Origin: an uncultured Lachnospiraceae bacterium
GTDB lineage: Bacteria; Bacillota; Clostridia; Lachnospirales; Lachnospiraceae
Length of the DNA: 64,000 nucleotides
NCBI GenBank assembly: GCA_947177165.1
Contig: CAMWTP010000030.1
Span: 1-64,000 of the forward strand
Direction: 5' to 3'
Of this stretch, positions 27,485-35,716 are shown one piece after another (position 1 is the first letter of the stretch; each line of letters begins with the position of its first letter). Position numbers and translations under genes: made by a program. The notes beneath the pieces were generated by a model. The model did not search any database. It had not been told where the DNA came from and worked only from the letters and a program-made list of their open reading frames with translations.

Positions 27485-28615
27485 TTACACCCCAACTCTC
27501 AACGCATTCCTCACCTTATCGCACACCTTGTCAATGTCCTCCTTCGTCAAATACGGGTGCATCGGCAGCGACAGGCACCGTTCACATACATTCTCTGTCA
27601 TCTCATATTTCAGTTCGTTCGGATACTCCTCGAATGCCCTCTGCAAATGCATCGGCTTTTTATAATATATCGCGCACGGTATTCCCTCCGCAGAAAAAGC
27701 ATTCATGATACTCTTTCTCTGTTCACTGCTCTTTAGACATATTGTATACTGTGCCCAGCTCGACACCATATTCTCTTTTACAATCGGTATTTTGACAAGA
27801 TCCTGCAGTCTCCTGGTGTACGCATCCGCCGCCTGACTGCACAATTCAACTTCCTCGTCAAAAAACGCAAGCTTTTCCATCAGAACTGCAGCCTGCAGCG
27901 TGTCAAGTCTTGAATTCATACCAATCCGCACATTATCATACTTGTCCTCTCCTTTGCCATGTACCTTATAAGAACGGATCAGCTCCGCCCACGTATCATT
28001 GTCCGTAAAGACAGCACCTCCATCGCCATAGCATCCGAGCGGTTTGGCCGGGAAAAAGGATGTCGTGGAGATATCGCCAAAGCTGCAGGCTTTCCTGTTT
28101 CCAATACTTCCGCCAAACCCCTGCGCCGCATCCTCAAGAATCAGGAGATTGTATTTGTCTGCAATCTGCCTTATTCGCACAAAATCTGCAGGCTGCCCAA
28201 ACAAATCTACCGCTATGATAACTCTTGGCTGCAAATCTGTCTGTTTTATCACATACTGGATTGCCGTTTCCAGACTTTCAGGGCTCATATTAAAAGTATC
28301 TGCGTCAATGTCGACAAATATCGGCACTGCTCCCACTGTCGGTACGACCTCTCCACTCGAGAAAAATGTAAAGTCTGGCACAAATACTGCATCGCCCCCG
28401 CCTATATCCCATACCATCAGTGCAAGCTGCAGCGCATCGGTTCCATTTGCGCAGGAAATGCAATGCCTGACACCTGTATATACTGCAAGCTGCTGCTCTA
28501 GCTGTCTTACCGCACTCCCATTGATAAAATCAGTCTGCATAAGTACCTTCTGTATCGCCGCATCAATCCCGGCTCTATGCCGCCGGTACTGCTCCTTTAG
28601 ATCCCGAAACTCCAT
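27485..28615 (-). CDS. WbpE-like PLP aminotransferase (DegT/DnrJ/EryC1/StrS family)
   Basis: The 376-residue protein has EDAAQGFG and FFPAKPLGCYGDGG, the latter holding the PLP lysine in the same sequence setting as Pseudomonas WbpE (FFPSKPLGCYGDGG). ISCANGTDALQ, GMNSRLDTLQAA and LSLPMHPYL are also shared. WbpE transfers an amino group to C3 of a UDP-3-keto-GlcNAc uronic acid formed by WbpB. A WbpB-like and a WbpD-like gene lie in the same transcript. Reading it as WbpE rather than LegC or PseC rests on these sequences. Confidence 0.85.
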   Translation of the reverse strand: MEFRDLKEQYRRHRAGIDAAIQKVLMQTDFINGSAVRQLEQQLAVYTGVRHCISCANGTDALQLALMVWDIGGGDAVFVPDFTFFSSGEVVPTVGAVPIFVDIDADTFNMSPESLETAIQYVIKQTDLQPRVIIAVDLFGQPADFVRIRQIADKYNLLILEDAAQGFGGSIGNRKACSFGDISTTSFFPAKPLGCYGDGGAVFTDNDTWAELIRSYKVHGKGEDKYDNVRIGMNSRLDTLQAAVLMEKLAFFDEEVELCSQAADAYTRRLQDLVKIPIVKENMVSSWAQYTICLKSSEQRKSIMNAFSAEGIPCAIYYKKPMHLQRAFEEYPNELKYEMTENVCERCLSLPMHPYLTKEDIDKVCDKVRNALRVGV

Positions 28616-28642
28616 GTTAGCCTTCCCTTTCTGGACAGCCTT

Positions 28643-29767
28643 TTATTTGTCCCTGATAAAAATGTGCTTGACTTTCCTGCAAAATTGATACAAGTTCTCA
28701 CTGTTTGGATAATCTTTCTCCGTCTTATACGGCAGGGTTAAGATCTTTTTCCACTCTTCCTCTGTGATATCCAGCTTTTTCAGAACATAATCTTTCTCCT
28801 CCTCCATTTCCTGCTCTGTACTTGGGGGTGTCGCCATTTCTCGCAGCCCTTCTTCCCTGGTCATCTCACCGCCGACAATCAGGCTTGATATATGATCTCT
28901 TCTCTTATCCCATCCGTACCTCTGTGGGAGATATGTCTCCTGAAAAAACTTTGTAAATCGGGATTCATAATGTTTTCCGCCGTAATACTTCCACCCAAAT
29001 TCTCTCTCCAGCGTCTCGATCGCCATCTTTTTCGAATAATCGATATAGTCCAACGGCCTTACAATCGTTACACTCTTCCACTCTCCTATAGAAATATAGC
29101 GTTTAAAAAAATTCTCATGCGGATACTTTTTTAAGCTGATCTTTCCTCTGCCGCATTGTTTGTAGATTCCCTTAATATTGATCCAGTCCCCCGCAGGATA
29201 CTGGTATGCCTTGGAAAGGATCCCCTCTGTCGCATAGTTGTCCCCCCTCAGCACATATTTCGTGTGAAATTTTTTGATCATATGGTTTGTCGCCGCGACA
29301 AAACAGTGATCCTGCGGAACGTCAACTTTCGCCATCCCCGAAAACATATAGGCCCTCTGCAGTTCTTTCATTGTGGGCCAGTCTATCACCACAGTGTGCA
29401 GATCGTATCCCAGCTTACTGCACATGCTCTGAATATTCTGGACTGCGAGTTCCGAATTCCAGCCTGCATCCACATGTACTGCCAAAACTCTCAGCCCATA
29501 CTGCTTTGCCAGATATGCAAGATACGAACTGTCCACTCCTCCAGATATACCCAATAGACAATCATATTCTTTTCCTTTTCCATCTTCCTTTATTTTGTTA
29601 AATACAGACTCCAAGTATTTTGTACCCTGCTGCTTTTTATACTCCATCTTCTTTGCAACAGCGTCAAAATCATGGCAGTAGTTGCAAACCCCGTTTTCAT
29701 CCAAAATAAGGTTTGGATCACTCGTCGTGTCCATGATACATCTTTTACATATTTTATATTCGCCCAT
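28643..29767 (-). CDS. N-acetyl sugar amidotransferase (WbpG/PseA family)
   Basis: The N-terminus has a C-x2-C pair (CKRCIMDTT), followed by CNYC, as in zinc-ribbon bearing members of the family. The ATP-pyrophosphatase P-loop SGGVDSS is near residue 80. The family uses ammonia from a HisH-like glutaminase, channelled through a HisF-like partner, to convert an N-acetyl group of a sugar to an acetamidino group. Both partners are encoded just upstream. The second ATG (29767) is seven bases from a GAGGAG site and is preferred; the gene overlaps hisF by 14 bases. Confidence 0.88.
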   Translation of the reverse strand: MGEYKICKRCIMDTTSDPNLILDENGVCNYCHDFDAVAKKMEYKKQQGTKYLESVFNKIKEDGKGKEYDCLLGISGGVDSSYLAYLAKQYGLRVLAVHVDAGWNSELAVQNIQSMCSKLGYDLHTVVIDWPTMKELQRAYMFSGMAKVDVPQDHCFVAATNHMIKKFHTKYVLRGDNYATEGILSKAYQYPAGDWINIKGIYKQCGRGKISLKKYPHENFFKRYISIGEWKSVTIVRPLDYIDYSKKMAIETLEREFGWKYYGGKHYESRFTKFFQETYLPQRYGWDKRRDHISSLIVGGEMTREEGLREMATPPSTEQEMEEEKDYVLKKLDITEEEWKKILTLPYKTEKDYPNSENLYQFCRKVKHIFIRDK

Positions 29768-30539
29768 CATTTTGCTCCTCAAATATATTGCTCTGAATAA
29801 GCTCCTTCTCTTCCGGAAAATTGATTAATACTGCATCCCTGCTTCCAAAATATACAAACAGACTTCCCGCAGCCACTGCATGAGCGCCTGCATCCAGTGC
29901 ACTCTTCAAATCCTTCAGACCACCAGCACCACCACAGGCAATTACAGGAATTTGAACACTCCTGGAAATTTCGGAAATCATTTTGATGTCATATCCTTTT
30001 TTCATTCCATCCCGGTCGATAGAATATAAAAGAATCTCTCCTGCCCCCAGTTTCTCGGCTGTCACTGCCAATTCCACAGGAGTAAACTTAGCCTTTTGCG
30101 TTCCATCCATTATATAGCAATTGTCCCTTCCCAATCCCTTTTTGTAATCGATGGATGCCACGATACTCTGGCTTCCAAAATAGGCTGCCGCCCGTCCAAA
30201 CAAAGCAGAATCCTGCACGAGGGAAGTATTTAAGACCACCTTCTCAAACCCCATATAAAATATTTCCCTAATCTGCTCAAAGGTTGTTATCCCCCCCCCA
30301 TAGCTTAAGGGCATAAACGCCTCCGTTGCCATGTTTCTGAGCAAGTCCATACGGGGCGCTCTGCCCTTTTTTGATGCCGATATATCAAGGACACACAGTT
30401 CATCTACGCCCTTCTCGTTAAAAATCTTGATCGCATTAATCGGATCGCCCAAATAATTGGGATTTTTAAAACGCTTTGTCTTTACCAGATTACCCTCGTC
30501 GATCAACAAAGTTGGAATTATCCTTGGTCTACTAATCAC
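29754..30539 (-). CDS. hisF: HisF-like ammonia-channel/cyclase subunit for sugar amidination, with a G9 tract
   Basis: A 261-residue (beta-alpha)8 barrel with RIIPTLL, LDISAS, SYGGGITT, DRDGMKKGYD and ACGGAGG, all typical HisF positions. It is not a histidine gene: no other his gene is near and its neighbours are hisH and a WbpG-like amidotransferase. The GTG at 30539 is the best start: its GTG overlaps the hisH stop as GTGA, and GGAGG lies nine bases before it; the ATG at 30548 almost touches that site. The phosphate-loop glycines are encoded by nine consecutive G. Confidence 0.85.
   Translation of the reverse strand: MISRPRIIPTLLIDEGNLVKTKRFKNPNYLGDPINAIKIFNEKGVDELCVLDISASKKGRAPRMDLLRNMATEAFMPLSYGGGITTFEQIREIFYMGFEKVVLNTSLVQDSALFGRAAAYFGSQSIVASIDYKKGLGRDNCYIMDGTQKAKFTPVELAVTAEKLGAGEILLYSIDRDGMKKGYDIKMISEISRSVQIPVIACGGAGGLKDLKSALDAGAHAVAAGSLFVYFGSRDAVLINFPEEKELIQSNIFEEQNDGRI
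30291..30299 (-). repeat. G9 homopolymer tract in hisF
   Basis: Nine C on the plus strand form three GGG codons of the conserved Y-G-G-G-I loop of the HisF-like protein. The frame is open as sequenced. Confidence 0.9.
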
Positions 30540-31156
30540 TGTGCGCATTCCTCCACAAAATTTTTTAACAGCTGCATGCCAAACTGATGGCTTTTTTCCG
30601 GATGAAACTGTACCCCGTAGATCTGCGCTTTCACAACAGCAGCTGCAAATGGATATCCATAATTGCATGTCATCAGCACATTGCTGGCATCATCGCATCT
30701 TGCATGATAGCTGTGAACAAAATAATAGCGCTGTATCCTGTCAAGATTCCTCACAATAGGAGCATTTTCATCGACGATCTCTATATAATTCCAGCCCATA
30801 TGCGGAATCTTGTAGTTGCTGTCTAACTGAAACCGGATGTTGTCAAACGGAATCAGTCCTAAACCTTTTTCTTTGCCCTCTTCACTGCTCCGTCCTAACA
30901 GCTGCATTCCCAGACAAATGCCGAGCAGCGGCTTTTTCTTATTCTGCGCAAAATCGATGATCGGTTCAACCAGATGGAATTTTTTTAAGTTGATCATCCC
31001 GGTATCAAATGCGCCAACACCTGGCAGGATTAATTTATCAGCCTTTTCTATCACATCAGGATCACGGCTGATCAGAACATCTTTTTGCCCCACTTTATTC
31101 AGAATATTCTGTATGGAACCCACATTTCCCATTTCATAATCAAGTATCACTATCAT
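30536..31156 (-). CDS. hisH: HisH-like glutamine amidotransferase for sugar amidination
   Basis: A 206-residue class I glutaminase with the nucleophile cysteine in LLGICLGMQLLG (about residues 80-91) and the His/Glu pair in GVQFHPEKS near the C-terminus. Together with the HisF-like protein it should release ammonia from glutamine and pass it to the WbpG-like amidotransferase. This assignment rests on gene context, because the fold alone cannot tell it from the histidine enzyme. The last codon overlaps the start of hisF. Confidence 0.88.
   Translation of the reverse strand: MIVILDYEMGNVGSIQNILNKVGQKDVLISRDPDVIEKADKLILPGVGAFDTGMINLKKFHLVEPIIDFAQNKKKPLLGICLGMQLLGRSSEEGKEKGLGLIPFDNIRFQLDSNYKIPHMGWNYIEIVDENAPIVRNLDRIQRYYFVHSYHARCDDASNVLMTCNYGYPFAAAVVKAQIYGVQFHPEKSHQFGMQLLKNFVEECAQ
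30539..30554 (-). promoter_or_regulatory. hisF ribosome binding site and GTG start coupled to the hisH stop
   Basis: On the minus strand GGAGGA (30549-30554) is followed nine bases later by GTG, whose last two bases begin the hisH TGA stop. This arrangement decides the hisF start and implies coupled translation of the two subunits. Confidence 0.65.
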
Positions 31157-31180
31157 TGCTATACACCTGTCATACTATCA

Positions 31181-31681
31181 TCAACATCTTTCAATAATGT
31201 TTCCCTGCTCGTCAACTGTACCGCAGATGCGCGCTGGAACTCCCATGACTAATGCAAAATCTGGTATATCCTTTGTCACAACGCTGCCTGCCGCCACCAT
31301 GGCGTATCTCCCGATCGTATGTCCGCAGACGATGGTAGCATTTGCGCCAATGCTTGCCCCTTCTTTAATTAATGTCTGCTGATAATGATCCTTTCCCTTC
31401 GGATATTGCGCTCTCGGTGTCAAATCATTCGTGAACACACAGGATGGACCAAGAAACACCCCATCCTCTATTGTCACACCCTGGTACACTGAAACATTAT
31501 TCTGGATCTTGACCCCATTGCCGATCGTGACATCATCTGCTATATTTACATTCTGCCCCAACGAGCACTGCTCGCCTATGAATGCCCCCGACTGGATATG
31601 ACAAAAATGCCATACCTTAGTGCCTTCCCCTATCTGAACATTCTCATCAACATAACTGCTCTCATGCACAAAATATGCCAT
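31181..31681 (-). CDS. WbpD/WlbB-like hexapeptide N-acetyltransferase
   Basis: A 166-residue left-handed beta-helix protein made of hexapeptide repeats (VQIGEGTKVWHFCHI, CSLGQNVNIADDVTIG, VKIQNNVSVY). These stretches and FLGPSCVFTND match WbpD/WlbB, which acetylate the 3-amino group of UDP-GlcNAc3NA using acetyl-CoA. The ATG at 31681 lies two bases after the stop of the WbpB-like gene and has an AAGG site; a longer frame would overlap that gene. Its neighbours encode the two enzymes that make its substrate. Confidence 0.87.
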   Translation of the reverse strand: MAYFVHESSYVDENVQIGEGTKVWHFCHIQSGAFIGEQCSLGQNVNIADDVTIGNGVKIQNNVSVYQGVTIEDGVFLGPSCVFTNDLTPRAQYPKGKDHYQQTLIKEGASIGANATIVCGHTIGRYAMVAAGSVVTKDIPDFALVMGVPARICGTVDEQGNIIERC

Positions 31682-31682
31682 C

Positions 31683-32753
31683 TCAAAACCTTCCCATAAA
31701 ATCTGTCGTCGCACACTGCCCAAGCGGAAGCTTTACAATGCTTCCCTCCGCCGCAGACTTATAAATCGCAAGCACCAGTTCCAGCGCACGTTTTCCAGCT
31801 ACGGCATCAACATAAGGTGCCCGATCCTCCTGAATCGCCTGCATTACATCCGCATATAACGGTGTGTGCCCATATCCGTATACGTTCGGCGGATTTTCAT
31901 GAAACTGCCTCTTTACCTGTTCGGGATCATCCAACATGTCCGAAAAGTTCCATTCCTCTATAACGTTCACAGAAGTACCGCCTGCTTTTATCGTTCCCTT
32001 TTCACCAAACAAATACAACGTCTCCTCAAGGTTTCTGGGATACACATTCGTTGTTCCTTCTATAATTCCATATGCCCCATTCTTAAAATGAATTAACGCG
32101 ATCCCAAGATCCTCCGCCTGAATGTAATCATGCTTCAGTCGGTCCGTCATCCCGACTACACAGTCAATCTCATCACCCATCATCCAACGGAGCAGATCGA
32201 TATTATGAATGCATTGATTCATCAGCGCACCGCCATCCTGTTCCCACGTACCGCGCCACTTTGCACGGGAATAATACTCGTAATCCCTCGCCCACCTAAT
32301 ATGCGCCGTCCCATGAAGAAGCCTTCCGAAGCGCTCCATCTCGACAGCTTCACGAATCTTCTGGATAGACTTATTAAAACGGTTTTGATGACATGCACAC
32401 ACTTTTACATGATATCTGGCAGATGCTGCTATGATCGCATCTGCATCCGCCATGGACAGTGCAATCGGCTTTTCGATAATACAGTTGCATCCATTTTCTA
32501 TGCAAAACACTGCGATCTCAGCATGTTTACCACTCTCTGTACAGATTGCCACAAGATCCGGCTTTTCCTTTTTTACCAGTTCTTTATAGTCTGTATACCG
32601 CCTGGTGCTCGCGCTTAATCTGAATTTGAGCGCTTTGTCTTCCATACACGCCGGATCGATATCGCATATCGCTATGATTTCAAGCTCGTTATTCTTCGCT
32701 GCCACAATGTGATTCGGTGATATTCTGCCGCACCCGATTAATGCATATTTCAT
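31683..32753 (-). CDS. WbpB-like Gfo/Idh/MocA sugar-uronate 3-dehydrogenase
   Basis: A 356-residue NAD-dependent oxidoreductase with an N-terminal GCGRISPNH (residues 7-15), the family lysine motif EKPIALS, and ALMNQCIHNIDLLRW, which holds the catalytic histidine of this class. WbpB oxidises C3 of UDP-GlcNAcA so that WbpE can aminate it. The NHI residues after the nucleotide motif and close linkage to WbpD-like and WbpE-like genes favour this reading over other Gfo/Idh/MocA enzymes. The UDP-GlcNAc 6-dehydrogenase that feeds it (WbpA) is not in the window. Confidence 0.84.
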   Translation of the reverse strand: MKYALIGCGRISPNHIVAAKNNELEIIAICDIDPACMEDKALKFRLSASTRRYTDYKELVKKEKPDLVAICTESGKHAEIAVFCIENGCNCIIEKPIALSMADADAIIAASARYHVKVCACHQNRFNKSIQKIREAVEMERFGRLLHGTAHIRWARDYEYYSRAKWRGTWEQDGGALMNQCIHNIDLLRWMMGDEIDCVVGMTDRLKHDYIQAEDLGIALIHFKNGAYGIIEGTTNVYPRNLEETLYLFGEKGTIKAGGTSVNVIEEWNFSDMLDDPEQVKRQFHENPPNVYGYGHTPLYADVMQAIQEDRAPYVDAVAGKRALELVLAIYKSAAEGSIVKLPLGQCATTDFMGRF

Positions 32754-32802
32754 ATTCTATATCCCTTTTCTATATCTATTTACACTACAACCTTCTATTT
32801 CA

Positions 32803-33807
32803 TCACACCTCATCCAACACCAGGCGTGACAACGGCGTATCATATTTCTGTTGATGCCTGTGTATAATCTTCTGCAGCTGTTGTCTGTAATCCGCACTCT
32901 GAAAGACCATTCCTTCCTTTAATCTGTCATAGTTCGTGCACGAATCGATCAACAAAAGATTCTTCCCACATTTAACCAGCGCGCTGTCCTCCAGGATACT
33001 AACCACCGTACCGTTTGCTGCGGAATCATACAGATAGCAGACATCTTCTGCCACAACCGGACGCGATGACCAGACAATAAACTCGATATCATCACAGACC
33101 GTAAACGCTCCAGGATATGGTTTCGCCAGTGCCCTTACCATATTGTTGACCGCGATCGCATCCCTGTTCCAGTCGATCATGCCATCTTCCCTTTTTCTCT
33201 GCGGAAGATAATAGCCCTGCTCGTTCTGTACAGTTCCTTCCTTGCGCGCGATCCGTCCGTTCTCAATATTTTTTAAGATCATGTCCGCCTTATACAGATT
33301 GATCTTGACATAGCTCGTCAAAATATTGTCTGTGTCCATATACTCAAACTCTCTTGTATCAATCACTGCACCGTTATCTGTCCCTTCCTCGATCCAGAAA
33401 ATGGAGAGGCTAAACTGTGTCTTTCCCATCATGAGCGCCCAGTTCTGCGGACTTCTTCCTCTTCCCATGGTTATCCCCTCATGACTTCCATGTGCCCCTA
33501 TGATGCCGATACTGCATTGCCTGATAAACCACGATGGGATAAGTCTCTGCCAGCTCGCCACAATGATCAGATCAATATCCAGCTGTCCCAGCTGTTTCTG
33601 GTCGCTTTCATCCGACATGTTGTAAGATTTTAATTTAATACAATTAATTTCCCTCTCCCTGCAAAATTCCGAATAGTCATGATACTCCGGCGTCTTATTA
33701 TCTCCATCATCATTTAGTGTAATAATCCCTTTGACCGGCATTCTAGCACAAAGAATCTCAGAGAGAAGTTTTCCGTTTAATGTTGCATTTAAAAGATATA
33801 TATTCAT
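32803..33807 (-). CDS. Sugar N-formyltransferase (formyl-THF dependent, ArnA/FdtF-like)
   Basis: The 334-residue protein has the formyltransferase fold: IIVASWQRLIP, then IGAHGSHEGITMGRGRSPQNWAL in place of the usual H-x-S-L-L-P loop, and EEGTDNGAVID containing the catalytic aspartate. A C-terminal domain of about 120 residues follows. Such enzymes add a formyl group to an amino sugar. Methionyl-tRNA formylation is unlikely because no def gene is near and the locus is for sugars. Its ATG overlaps the stop of the upstream deacetylase gene as ATGA, so the two are probably co-translated. Confidence 0.78.
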   Translation of the reverse strand: MNIYLLNATLNGKLLSEILCARMPVKGIITLNDDGDNKTPEYHDYSEFCREREINCIKLKSYNMSDESDQKQLGQLDIDLIIVASWQRLIPSWFIRQCSIGIIGAHGSHEGITMGRGRSPQNWALMMGKTQFSLSIFWIEEGTDNGAVIDTREFEYMDTDNILTSYVKINLYKADMILKNIENGRIARKEGTVQNEQGYYLPQRKREDGMIDWNRDAIAVNNMVRALAKPYPGAFTVCDDIEFIVWSSRPVVAEDVCYLYDSAANGTVVSILEDSALVKCGKNLLLIDSCTNYDRLKEGMVFQSADYRQQLQKIIHRHQQKYDTPLSRLVLDEV

Positions 33808-34538
33808 CGTATTTCCTCAATCCCCATAATCTCCGGCAAATCCGAGATATTTTCAGTCAAAACCTGATACCTTTCCGCATTTGCACTATTCACAAATGTT
33901 CTGACTGCCTGGTCCCTATCAATCTCATGAATGTCATACCAAAATGGATGCATCAATATCTGTACTCTGTGATACTGTCCACTTTGAATGATGTCCTCAA
34001 TCGGTTCCCGCCAAAATCGCCTCGAATCCGAAAAATACTTAAATTCATTAAAAAATTGATCACTGTACGTATTCACCATTCCCGGAATTTCCAGGTTGGA
34101 ACACAATATATTTTTGCTTGGTCTATGCATGGAAACCTTTGTAACCAACACACCCACAGCTTTAGAAAGAATTTCAGCTTCCTCGAGGATTCTATCTCTG
34201 ATCAGATCTGTATTGCCCATCTCCTCCGGATATCTTGCCTCGTCAAAATGCAGCCCGATCTCATGCCCGCATTTTCTGATTTCATCTATCATGCTTCTGC
34301 TCTTTCTGGAAAACACATTATAAAAATCGGATGTCAGCAACACAAAATAGGTACTTTTGATATGTTCCTTCTGCTCAACCGCTGACATTTCATATGCATC
34401 CTGCAGTCTGAAATCCACATCGTGGCGCAGGATCGCGCATTTGTCATAGTCTGCAAAATTATCGTATGATGCAAACTGGTAGCCTTTTTTTTGCAACAGT
34501 TGTATTAAACCAATATATGATTCATATGAGAATTGCAT
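33804..34538 (-). CDS. Polysaccharide deacetylase-like (NodB-type) protein
   Basis: The 244-residue protein has RHDVDFRL near residue 53, which carries the two aspartates and a histidine expected at a NodB metal site, and HEIGLHFDEARYP near 111, the second histidine motif. No signal peptide is visible, so a cytosolic sugar-nucleotide or lipid-linked substrate is more likely than peptidoglycan. The pairing with a formyltransferase suggests removal of an acetyl group followed by formylation of the freed amine; this is inferred. Confidence 0.7.
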   Translation of the reverse strand: MQFSYESYIGLIQLLQKKGYQFASYDNFADYDKCAILRHDVDFRLQDAYEMSAVEQKEHIKSTYFVLLTSDFYNVFSRKSRSMIDEIRKCGHEIGLHFDEARYPEEMGNTDLIRDRILEEAEILSKAVGVLVTKVSMHRPSKNILCSNLEIPGMVNTYSDQFFNEFKYFSDSRRFWREPIEDIIQSGQYHRVQILMHPFWYDIHEIDRDQAVRTFVNSANAERYQVLTENISDLPEIMGIEEIR

Positions 34539-34585
34539 AGCGCCTCCATTGTTACTTTTTTAGCTAATACTTTCCTGGCAGCTTC

Positions 34586-35713
34586 TTACTTCGTTTCCTC
34601 CCCTGTTATATAATCTACTACAGGTTTCATAACAACAGACATGTCCACTTTTTTCTTTGCATAAGACCGGATTTTATCCCTAAGCACTTCTCTTGAGCCG
34701 TATTTCTTCAAAATATCCTCATAAAAGCGAAGTACCTTTGCGATGTCCACTGTCGAGTCATCATTCGCAAACCCCAAATAGAAATCTACATCATCCTTTC
34801 CGAAAGAATCCTCATAACATCCTGAAACTACAGGTAATCCTTTCGCCAGGTACTCTTTCACCTTCAGTGTGCTGCTTATTGTTATACCTGCCTTGTAAAA
34901 CGCAAATGCACCCATTGCAATATCCGCTTTATCATAGATGGCATCAAGCTCCCTGCCAGTCTTTTTTCCATAAAAGATAACATACGCTTCCAAATGATTC
35001 TTTTGCACCAGACTCTTATACAGTTCAAGTTCCCCGCCTTCCCCTACCAAATGAAACTTCACAATCTTTCGCCCGGATCCAGATTTATTGTAATAGTCTG
35101 CCAATCCCCGGATGCATCTCTCATATCCATGAACAGGAAGACAGGCAGATACTGCAATCAGATTGATTTCCTCTGTATCTTTATGCAGTTCAGCAGGAAC
35201 AATCGTGTCTACCAAAATTCCGTTTTGGATCTTTAGTGTCGGAACCCCAAATATAAAATTATCATCTGTAAGAATCGCTATTCTGTCGACGATTTTTTTC
35301 AGGCGATTTCTCCGAAATGCATCCTTAAAGTAAAACGGCCACATCGTCCTGCTTGCCAACAGCTCTCCCTTGTACGGATACGTTGGGATTTCCAGTATGA
35401 TTTTTACTTGCGGATACCTATTTCTTATTTTTGTCAAAAAAAGATAATATCGACGATCCAACGCTCTGTGACGAATGTATACAAAATCTGGATTATCTAT
35501 CTGTGCAAAAGCAGAATCATAATCCATTGCATAAGAACCAAACGGCAGTCTGCTCAGTATCCCCTGAAAGGCATTGATTGTTTCTTTCTTTACATCAATC
35601 TCCGAAACATCAAAATATTGTTTGAACACAACCAACTGACCATCTATTTTCCGCCTTACGCCAGCTTGATTTTTATGCAATTCTAAGTGAATATAATACC
35701 CTTTTTTCATCAT
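34586..35713 (-). CDS. GT4-like glycosyltransferase
   Basis: The 375-residue protein lacks membrane segments. Its second half has the GT-B donor-site pattern: HLVGEGGELELYKSL, VIFYGKKTG and then KVKEYLAKGLPVV, where GT4 enzymes bind the nucleotide sugar. The usual E-x7-E motif is weak, with K-V-K-E-Y in place of the second part. Its stop is close to the start of a second polysaccharide gene group. Donor and acceptor are unknown. Confidence 0.72.
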   Translation of the reverse strand: MMKKGYYIHLELHKNQAGVRRKIDGQLVVFKQYFDVSEIDVKKETINAFQGILSRLPFGSYAMDYDSAFAQIDNPDFVYIRHRALDRRYYLFLTKIRNRYPQVKIILEIPTYPYKGELLASRTMWPFYFKDAFRRNRLKKIVDRIAILTDDNFIFGVPTLKIQNGILVDTIVPAELHKDTEEINLIAVSACLPVHGYERCIRGLADYYNKSGSGRKIVKFHLVGEGGELELYKSLVQKNHLEAYVIFYGKKTGRELDAIYDKADIAMGAFAFYKAGITISSTLKVKEYLAKGLPVVSGCYEDSFGKDDVDFYLGFANDDSTVDIAKVLRFYEDILKKYGSREVLRDKIRSYAKKKVDMSVVMKPVVDYITGEETK

Positions 35714-35716
35714 AAT

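Noticed and set aside
29754..31156. hisH and hisF as part of histidine biosynthesis
   Set aside because: No other his genes are nearby, and both sit directly beside a WbpG-like amidotransferase, which fits the sugar amidination set.
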